Below are positions 1 through 4,333 of a stretch of 6,218 nt of DNA, one piece after another. The notes beneath the pieces are model-generated. The model ran no database searches, was not told the DNA's origin, and worked only from the letters and a program-made list of their open reading frames with translations. The position numbers and the translations under genes are program-made. Numbering within the stretch: the stretch's first letter is position 1; each line of letters begins with the position of its first letter. The stretch spans positions 1 to 6,218 of the forward strand of contig CAOKJI010000127.1 of assembly GCA_948468495.1 (NCBI GenBank). Direction: 5' to 3'. This stretch comes from an uncultured Dorea sp. (GTDB lineage Bacteria > Bacillota_A > Clostridia > Lachnospirales > Lachnospiraceae).

Positions 1-863
1 CCTTTATCAATAATCTCCGTCTTAACTTCATTCATGACTTCGGTAGCCACCTCTGAGCCAAGCACGTCTGACAAATTACCAGTAGCAATCAGCTCCTCCA
101 TGGCAGCTTCCTTCTTGCCTGCGTCCAGGCTCTCGCCGCTGGCTGTTTCATATGCCATAATAATACCGGTCAGCGCTCCTGTCCCTGACACTTCAAACGG
201 ACATGCCGCAATCACATTACCATTCTCCATCCCTGCCGTCGTCAGCGTACTGGCAATCATATTGCTGGTCACATAATTCAGATTCGCCGTCTTAACCTTA
301 ATTCCGCCGGAGTCTGTCGGCTCCACATAGGCGCAGCTATTCGTTGTTGCTCCAATCTGCTCCGCCGTTGCGATGCCCTCCATATACTTCACTTCATCCG
401 CATGAGTAACAATAATCGTCCTTACTTTGTCAGCGGATGTCCCGAAATATTCGTACATCGCATTCCTCTGCTCCTCTGACAGATTTTCTCCCAGCGTAAC
501 AACATTATCCGTCTCTACCTGCTCACCTTCCAGAACCTCTACAGGCTTCTCCTCGTCTTTTGCTTCATCCGACGGAATCTCAGCAGACTCTGTCATATCC
601 GTACTGCCTTCACCCGCAGCCGGCGCCGCCCCGTCTGTACCCGATACACTATCCGTTCCAGTCGGGTTATCCACACCCGTTGTACTGTCTGTTCCAACCG
701 AACCATCTGGGACAGGATTGGCGGCAGCGTCTCCTGTCCCCGCATCCATCTGGGGTTCCGCTTCCGTTATATTCTCCGTCTCCGTCGCGCTCACCGCCGC
801 CGGAAATCCAGCCGTTGTCACAACCGCCGCCAACAGCAGCGGTAATATCTTCTTTATCTTCAT
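1..863 (-). CDS. Secreted DUF1002 (YpuA-like) protein, 3' end cut by window edge
   Basis: The frame is open from ATG at 863 to the left edge, giving 287 visible residues and no stop, so the C-terminus is missing. Residues 1-26 form a classical signal peptide: a Lys-rich start (MKIKK), a hydrophobic core (ILPLLLAAVV) and a signal peptidase I site after AVSA. Residues 27 to about 115 are a low-complexity linker rich in Gly, Thr, Asp, Ser, Ala and Glu, with repeated GTDS-like units, probably a disordered spacer outside the membrane. From about residue 120 the sequence (VVTLGENLSEEQR, YFGTSADKVRTIIVTHADE, EQIGATTNSCAYVEP, GIKVKTANLNYVTSNM, PFEVSGTGALTGIIMAYE) matches what I recall of the DUF1002 family, whose molecular function is unknown. 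The start is well supported: AAGGAGGG at 876-869 sits 5 nt before the ATG. An extended -10 promoter lies upstream, so this is probably its own transcription unit. Family assignment is from memory of conserved motifs. Confidence 0.87.
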   Translation of the reverse strand, partial: MKIKKILPLLLAAVVTTAGFPAAVSATETENITEAEPQMDAGTGDAAANPVPDGSVGTDSTTGVDNPTGTDSVSGTDGAAPAAGEGSTDMTESAEIPSDEAKDEEKPVEVLEGEQVETDNVVTLGENLSEEQRNAMYEYFGTSADKVRTIIVTHADEVKYMEGIATAEQIGATTNSCAYVEPTDSGGIKVKTANLNYVTSNMIASTLTTAGMENGNVIAACPFEVSGTGALTGIIMAYETASGESLDAGKKEAAMEELIATGNLSDVLGSEVATEVMNEVKTEIIDK

Positions 864-958
864 AAAATCCCTCCTTGCACCGACTCCCTCGATGCACTTC
901 CCCTTTTCATTTTACAAGAACTCTAATTCATGCATTTGAATATATGAATCCTCAACAC

Positions 959-987
959 AATATAGCACACTCTCCCCAAAATGTACA
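959..987 (-). promoter_or_regulatory. Putative sigma-A promoter of the DUF1002 gene
   Basis: On the minus strand there is a -10 hexamer TATATT (964-959) preceded directly by TGC, making an extended -10. A -35-like TGTACA (987-982, 4 of 6 matches to TTGACA) lies exactly 17 nt upstream. Initiation would fall near 952, giving a leader of about 90 nt before the ATG at 863. The gap between the thioredoxin stop and this gene (about 166 nt, AT-rich) holds no other clear signal and no GC-rich terminator hairpin, so some read-through from trmB-trx cannot be excluded. Confidence 0.5.
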
Positions 988-1013
988 CTAATCAATTCTT
1001 AGGATTTTATAAA

Positions 1014-1031
1014 AATACTCTTAATACTCTT
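1014..1031 (-). repeat. 9-bp tandem duplication over the thioredoxin stop codon
   Basis: The minus strand reads AAGAGTATT twice in perfect tandem. The copies overlap the stop codon, so the frame ends TAA GAG TAT TAA, that is, two stops in the same frame. It is probably a small slippage duplication that gives a back-up stop. No function is claimed. Confidence 0.6.
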
Positions 1032-1344
1032 AAAGCAGCTCCCGCACGCGCTCCTCAAAGACGTCCTCCTGAATCACGCCCTGCATAAAGCTGAATACTT
1101 CCCCATCCTTAAAGGTTACAAAAGTCGGAACAATATCCGCGCCATATTCTGCCGCCAGCACAGCCGATTCCTCAATCTCTACCTTGCAGAATTTTATCCG
1201 GTCATAGTATCTTCTTTCCAATTCCTCTACCACTGGTTTCATCATGGCACATTTCCCACACCAGACTGCATAAAACATCACTACCACCGGTCCCCGGCAG
1301 CGCTTTGCTTCTATCACAAAATTTCTTGCTGTCAAATGAATCAC
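1030..1344 (-). CDS. Thioredoxin-like protein with WCGKC active site
   Basis: A small cytoplasmic thioredoxin-fold protein of 104 residues from the GTG start, the usual thioredoxin length, with no signal peptide. Visible features (numbered from GTG) are the N-terminal strand VIHLT, the active site WCGKC with Cys29 and Cys32, the helix-kink Pro37, the cis-proline motif IVPTF with Pro73, and the following strand pair FVTFKDGEV. It would be expected to reduce or exchange disulfides. Two departures from classical TrxA: the Pro between the cysteines is Lys31, and the buried Asp (Asp26 in E. coli) is Met23 in VVVMFYAVWC. There are also two extra cysteines (16 and 53). Start choice: an ATG at 1362 would add six residues but has only a weak purine stretch upstream, whereas GTG at 1344 is preceded by AGAGGTGAT and gives the family's usual N-terminus. 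It lies 35 nt after the trmB stop with no terminator between, so the two are probably co-transcribed. Confidence 0.88.
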   Translation of the reverse strand: MIHLTARNFVIEAKRCRGPVVVMFYAVWCGKCAMMKPVVEELERRYYDRIKFCKVEIEESAVLAAEYGADIVPTFVTFKDGEVFSFMQGVIQEDVFEERVRELL

Positions 1345-1357
1345 ATTTATCACCTCT
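1345..1357 (-). promoter_or_regulatory. Ribosome binding site deciding the GTG start of the thioredoxin-like gene
   Basis: The minus strand reads AGAGGTGATAAAT followed by GTG at 1344. AGAGGTGAT is a long match to the complement of the 16S 3' end (AGGAGGTGAT). It lies inside the first codons of the longer ATG reading at 1362, which argues that translation begins at the GTG. Confidence 0.6.
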
Positions 1358-1379
1358 AACATAGTATATTCTCTATAGC

Positions 1380-2027
1380 TTATCTCGTTGCAATCAGCTT
1401 GTGAATGGAATTTCCCATGCTGGAAAACTTCTCCTCGTATTCCGTCATTACATTTCCCATGTTCATTTGTTCATCCGCATGGAGATCCCATGTATAACCT
1501 GCAAGCGTCCATCCGGCTTCCTCCACTTCCTCCAGAGAAAATCGGAACAACTCACTGTTATCCGTTTTAAATTCCACCGTCCCTCCTTCTCCCAGAATCT
1601 TATCATACCTTTTGAAAAATTCCCTGGAAGTAAGTCTTCTTCTTGCATGCCTCTTCTTCGGCCATGGATCTGAGAAGTTCAGATATACTCTTTCAATTTC
1701 TCCCGGCGCAAACACATCTTCAACCTCCGCCGCATCCATACAGATAAATCGTATATTAGAAAGTTCTTCACAGCAAAGTCCGGAATACTTCTCCACTGCA
1801 CGCAAAAGAACACTGGAATAACGCTCAATTCCAATGTAATTAATCTCCGGATTCTTCTCAGCCATTGTCAGCAGAAAACTTCCTTTCCCCATACCAATCT
1901 CAATATGCACCGGGTTCGTATTCCCAAATATCTGATTCCACTTTCCCTTATATAATTTCTCATCTTTCACTACAATAGGGTGTGCTTGTAGCACACCCTC
2001 TGCACGCGGTATATTTCTCAAACGCAT
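1380..2027 (-). CDS. trmB: tRNA (guanine-N7-)-methyltransferase TrmB
   Basis: A SAM-dependent Rossmann-fold enzyme that makes N7-methylguanosine, normally at position 46 in the variable loop of tRNA. The ATG start gives 215 residues, typical for bacterial TrmB. Motifs in order (numbered from this ATG): the SAM-binding loop HIEIGMGKGSFLL (41-53), the acidic residue after motif I in YIGIERYS (64-71), CMDAAEV with the adenine-contacting Asp98, the family signature LNFSDPWPKKRHARRRL (116-132) with catalytic-region Asp120, FKTDN (153-157), and the C-terminal TEYEEKF (195-201). All expected key residues are present. A TTG two codons upstream is in frame, but it sits only 2 nt from the AAGAGGA site, so ATG at 2027 with an 8-nt spacer is preferred. 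It lies downstream of the repeat-bracketed intergenic element after glgB, and a thioredoxin-like gene follows at short distance. Confidence 0.96.
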   Translation of the reverse strand: MRLRNIPRAEGVLQAHPIVVKDEKLYKGKWNQIFGNTNPVHIEIGMGKGSFLLTMAEKNPEINYIGIERYSSVLLRAVEKYSGLCCEELSNIRFICMDAAEVEDVFAPGEIERVYLNFSDPWPKKRHARRRLTSREFFKRYDKILGEGGTVEFKTDNSELFRFSLEEVEEAGWTLAGYTWDLHADEQMNMGNVMTEYEEKFSSMGNSIHKLIATR

Positions 2028-2042
2028 TCTCAATGTCCTCTT
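2028..2042 (-). promoter_or_regulatory. Ribosome binding site deciding the trmB start
   Basis: AAGAGGA at 2042-2036 lies 8 nt before ATG at 2027 and only 2 nt before the in-frame TTG at 2033. The spacing selects the ATG. The site begins three bases after the left copy of the 34-bp intergenic repeat ends. Confidence 0.65.
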
Positions 2043-2044
2043 GT

Positions 2045-2078
2045 CAAATCCGGCTTCAGCCTGACTGCGCTCGTTGCC
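2045..2078. repeat. 34-bp direct repeat, copy next to trmB
   Basis: Matches the copy at 2170-2203 at 32 of 34 positions, the two differences being adjacent. Its ATCCGGCTTCAGCCT portion contains the AGCC/GGCT dyad. Its end at 2072-2078 also forms one arm of the CGTTG/CAACG hairpin. Confidence 0.85.
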
Positions 2079-2169
2079 CCAACGCGCGCTAAGCTCGGAA
2101 TCTTCGATTCCTCGCTTTCCGTTTCACTCTCATAGCCAGGCTGCTGCCGCCTTTGGTCTGCAAGCAGCC

Positions 2170-2203
2170 CAAATCCGGCTTCAGCCTAGCTGCGCTCGTT
2201 GCC
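2170..2203. repeat. 34-bp direct repeat, copy next to glgB
   Basis: Second copy of the 34-bp repeat in the same orientation, 125 bp from the first (start to start). It begins immediately beyond the glgB TAG stop at 2209 and differs from the other copy by AG in place of GA in the middle. Confidence 0.85.
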
Positions 2204-2208
2204 ATACG

Positions 2209-4119
2209 CTAAAATTCAAAAATTGCTACTCCGTAGGCTGGGAGCGGATACGCGAAGGAGTATGGTCTTCCGTCGCATTCCGACTTGACTGCTTTGTAAA
2301 CAACCGGCCGTTCTGCACCGCTTCCGCCGTATTTCGCTTCATCGCTGTTCAAAATTAACTTATACTGTTTACGCCTCGGCACTCCAACCCGATAGTCTTC
2401 TCTTTCCATCGGTGTAAAATTACATACAAATAATAGATTCTGTTTGCCGCCGTTAGCATGGCGCATAAAACTGTAAATACTTCTATCCTTATCATCTGCG
2501 TTAATCCACTCGAAGCCTTCCCATGAATTATCCAGCTCATAAAAAGCCTTCCTGCGCTTATACAGATGCAAAAGATCCCTCATCCAGTTCTGAATCTGCT
2601 GGTGCGGCTCCTCCGCAAGCAGATACCAGTCAAGTTCTCTCTTCTCACTCCACTCCCGCAACTGGGCAAACTCTTGTCCCATAAACAGAAGCTTCTTACC
2701 GGAATGTCCCATCATAAAGGCATAAGCTACTTTCAGATTAGCAAACTTGTCAAATCCAAGGCCCGGCATCTTATTCAGCATTGAACACTTCAGATGTACT
2801 ACTTCATCATGAGACAGTACCAAAATATATTTCTCACTATACGCATAGCTCATAGCAAACGTCATATTGTAATGCGCGCCTTTCCGGAAATAAGGGTCCA
2901 GCTTCATATATTCGGTAAAATCATGCATCCATCCCATATTCCACTTCAAGCTGAAGCCCAGACCGTCATCCTTCACATCTCCGGTAACCGCCGGCCATGC
3001 TGTGGATTCTTCCGCTATCATCAGCGCGCCCGGATTACGCCCAAGCACAACCGAATTAAGGTGCTTGAAGAATTCTATCGCTTCCAGGTTCTTATTGCCG
3101 CCATATTTATTAGCAACCCATTGTCCGTCTCTCTTGCCATAGTCAAGATACAGAATCGAAGCAACCGCATCTACCCGGAGACCGTCAATATGGAAATGTT
3201 CAATCCAGTAAAGGGCGTTGGAAATCAGGAAATTCCGCACTTCATTCTTACCGAAATCAAAAATCTTCGTGCCCCAGTCCGGGTGCTCGCCCTTCTTCGG
3301 GTCCGCATATTCATATACCGGAGTACCGTCAAAATCAGCAAGTCCATGCGCATCCCGCGGAAAATGCGCCGGAACCCAGTCAAGAATAATTCCAATCTTA
3401 TTCTTGTGCAGATAATCCACCATCCACGCAAAATCCTCCGGCGTTCCATACCGGGAGGTCGGTGCAAAATACCCCGTCACCTGATAACCCCAGGAACCGT
3501 CAAAGGGATGCTCCGCAATACCGATTAACTCGATGTGCGTATATCCCATGTCCTTAATATATTTGGCAATCTCCTTAGCAAATTCGCGGTAATTATAGAA
3601 ACCATCCTCTCCTTCCGGATGCTTCTTCCAGGAACCAATATGTACTTCATAAATAGACATCGGCTGCTCGGTATGTTTCCACTTGCTTCGCTGCTCCATC
3701 CATGCCTTATCCGTCCACTTAATACTCGATATATCAAATACCTTCGACGCTGTGCCCGGCCTTAATTCCGCATGATATGCGAATGGGTCCGACTTATTAA
3801 TAAACTCGCCTTTATAGGTCTCAATACAATACTTGTACATGGCATATTCCGCCACATCCGGTACAAAACAGGTATAAATTCCAAGAGGCTCTGTACGCTC
3901 CATTCTGTTCGCAGTTCTGTCCCAATTATTAAATTCCCCCACGACAGATACCGACTTCGCATTCGGCGCCCATACTGCAAAGTATACGCCTTTCTTTCGG
4001 CCATTCTTCACCGGATGTGCTCCCAGCTTTTTAAAAATCTCATAATGAGTACCTTGTCCAAACAAATAATGATCGAGTTCCCCCACCTCATAAGCTTTTA
4101 CTTTTTTCTTTTCTGCCAT
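2209..4119 (-). CDS. glgB: 1,4-alpha-glucan (glycogen) branching enzyme GlgB
   Basis: Cytoplasmic GH13 enzyme that cuts an alpha-1,4-glucan chain and re-attaches it by an alpha-1,6 link, creating branch points in glycogen. At 636 residues it has the normal bacterial length. Order of parts: an N-terminal CBM48/E-set domain at about 20-130 (HYEIFKKLGAHP, YFAVWAPNAKSVSVVGEFNNW), the GH13 barrel at about 155-520, and a C-terminal beta domain to 636. The four GH13 regions are complete: DWVPAHF (247-253); GLRVDAV with nucleophile Asp317; MIAEES with acid/base Glu370; LSHDEVVH with transition-state Asp438. The signature AEHPFDGSWGYQVTGYFAP (202-220) is also present. ATG at 4119 has AAGGTG at 4130-4125, 5 nt upstream. 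A promoter and terminator just upstream make it independent of the preceding gene. No other glg gene is visible here. After the HDEVVH motif the sequence reads LKCSMLNKMPG instead of the commoner GKKS form, which I believe is a clostridial variant. Confidence 0.97.
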   Translation of the reverse strand: MAEKKKVKAYEVGELDHYLFGQGTHYEIFKKLGAHPVKNGRKKGVYFAVWAPNAKSVSVVGEFNNWDRTANRMERTEPLGIYTCFVPDVAEYAMYKYCIETYKGEFINKSDPFAYHAELRPGTASKVFDISSIKWTDKAWMEQRSKWKHTEQPMSIYEVHIGSWKKHPEGEDGFYNYREFAKEIAKYIKDMGYTHIELIGIAEHPFDGSWGYQVTGYFAPTSRYGTPEDFAWMVDYLHKNKIGIILDWVPAHFPRDAHGLADFDGTPVYEYADPKKGEHPDWGTKIFDFGKNEVRNFLISNALYWIEHFHIDGLRVDAVASILYLDYGKRDGQWVANKYGGNKNLEAIEFFKHLNSVVLGRNPGALMIAEESTAWPAVTGDVKDDGLGFSLKWNMGWMHDFTEYMKLDPYFRKGAHYNMTFAMSYAYSEKYILVLSHDEVVHLKCSMLNKMPGLGFDKFANLKVAYAFMMGHSGKKLLFMGQEFAQLREWSEKRELDWYLLAEEPHQQIQNWMRDLLHLYKRRKAFYELDNSWEGFEWINADDKDRSIYSFMRHANGGKQNLLFVCNFTPMEREDYRVGVPRRKQYKLILNSDEAKYGGSGAERPVVYKAVKSECDGRPYSFAYPLPAYGVAIFEF

Positions 4120-4183
4120 ATCCTCACCTTCTTATATCCCTATTCTGATATTAAGGAACTATTATCCTCCAGCCCCCAATATC

Positions 4184-4199
4184 CGCGGATTGTTCCGCG
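4184..4199 (-). other. Hairpin in the glgB leader
   Basis: CGCGGA/TCCGCG forms a perfect 6-bp GC-rich stem with a 4-nt loop. It would fall near the 5' end of the glgB transcript if initiation is near 4204. A second, weaker pairing, GATATT/AATATC (4147-4152 with 4178-4183), lies between it and the ribosome binding site. This could stabilise the mRNA or modulate translation, but no known riboswitch class was recognised. Confidence 0.4.
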
Positions 4200-4210
4200 C
4201 CTTATTTTTT

Positions 4211-4239
4211 ATTATACTTGATTCGCCTGTAAAAAGAAA
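4211..4239 (-). promoter_or_regulatory. Putative glgB promoter
   Basis: A perfect -10 hexamer TATAAT (4216-4211) lies just after the terminator of the upstream gene. The -35 region at normal spacing (about 4234-4239) overlaps the T-rich terminator arm and matches the consensus poorly. TTTACA is present but only 11 nt from the -10, too close to count. Initiation near 4204 gives a leader of about 85 nt. Confidence 0.5.
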
Positions 4240-4278
4240 GAGTTTTGAGCTACAATTTGCTCAAAACTCCTTCTTTTT
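4231..4278 (-). terminator. Intrinsic terminator after the acidic AAA+ protein gene
   Basis: A 20-bp inverted repeat (4231-4250 with 4259-4278) encloses an 8-nt loop. The GC-containing core is GAGTTTTGAGC/GCTCAAAACTC. The single imperfect position (4239/4270) is an A-C mismatch on the plus strand but a G-U wobble on the minus strand, so the fold is continuous for the minus-strand transcript. It is flanked by A-rich and T-rich (CTTTCTTTTT) arms. It starts 56 nt after the TAG at 4334. Confidence 0.9.
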
Positions 4279-4333
4279 TCGACAAATATATGGCGAATTT
4301 ACACAAAACTAATTCTTCGTCTTTCCTAGAATA

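Larger units (their letters stand above)
2045..2203. repeat. Repeat-bracketed, hairpin-rich intergenic element between glgB and trmB
   Basis: Two 34-bp direct repeats (2045-2078 and 2170-2203) differ only by an adjacent GA/AG swap and bracket a 91-bp core. The right copy starts 5 nt after the glgB stop and the left copy ends 3 nt before the trmB ribosome binding site, so the element fills the whole gap. The core and its edges hold several dyads: CGTTG/CAACG with a CCC loop (2072-2084), GGAATC/GATTCC with a TTC loop (2097-2111), and GGCTGCT/AGCAGCC (2139-2169). Each 34-bp copy also contains a short GGCT/AGCC dyad. It is richer in GC than the other intergenic gaps and I see no protein gene in it. 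It resembles the dispersed intergenic repeats (REP/MITE-like) of many Firmicutes, but that class is inferred. No T-tract follows the hairpins, so a classical terminator is not supported. Confidence 0.65.

Noticed and set aside
427..939. Open plus-strand frame opposite the DUF1002 gene
   Set aside because: It is antisense to a gene with a clear signal peptide, a strong ribosome site and recognisable DUF1002 motifs. Its Ser/Pro/Val-rich translation is what the complement of a GTDS-rich linker yields.
1005..1030. Terminator after the thioredoxin-like gene
   Set aside because: The AT-rich TTTTATAAAA dyad has no GC-containing stem and is not followed by a proper T-tract, so there is not enough support.
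2042..2047. Perfect TTGACA on the minus strand just before trmB
   Set aside because: No -10 element exists at 16-18 nt spacing; that position falls inside the trmB coding region. It is a chance match formed at the repeat edge.
2089..2133. 14-residue basic minus-strand ORF in the repeat element
   Set aside because: It has no ribosome site before the ATG, is very short, and its Arg/Lys-rich reading reflects the hairpin-rich element rather than a conserved peptide.
2045..2203. CRISPR-like arrangement of the 34-bp repeats
   Set aside because: There are only two copies, the 91-bp interval is far too long for a spacer and holds dyads of its own, and no cas gene is present.
2794..3528. 244-codon open plus-strand frame inside glgB
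   Set aside because: It lies opposite the catalytic core of glgB, its translation shows no family motifs, and no ribosome site was seen. It is a shadow frame.
4184..4210. Plus-strand intrinsic terminator (CGCGGA hairpin followed by CCTTATTTTTT)
   Set aside because: It has terminator shape on the plus strand, but no plus-strand gene leads into it. On the minus strand the T-tract becomes an A-tract before the hairpin, so it is treated as a leader hairpin.
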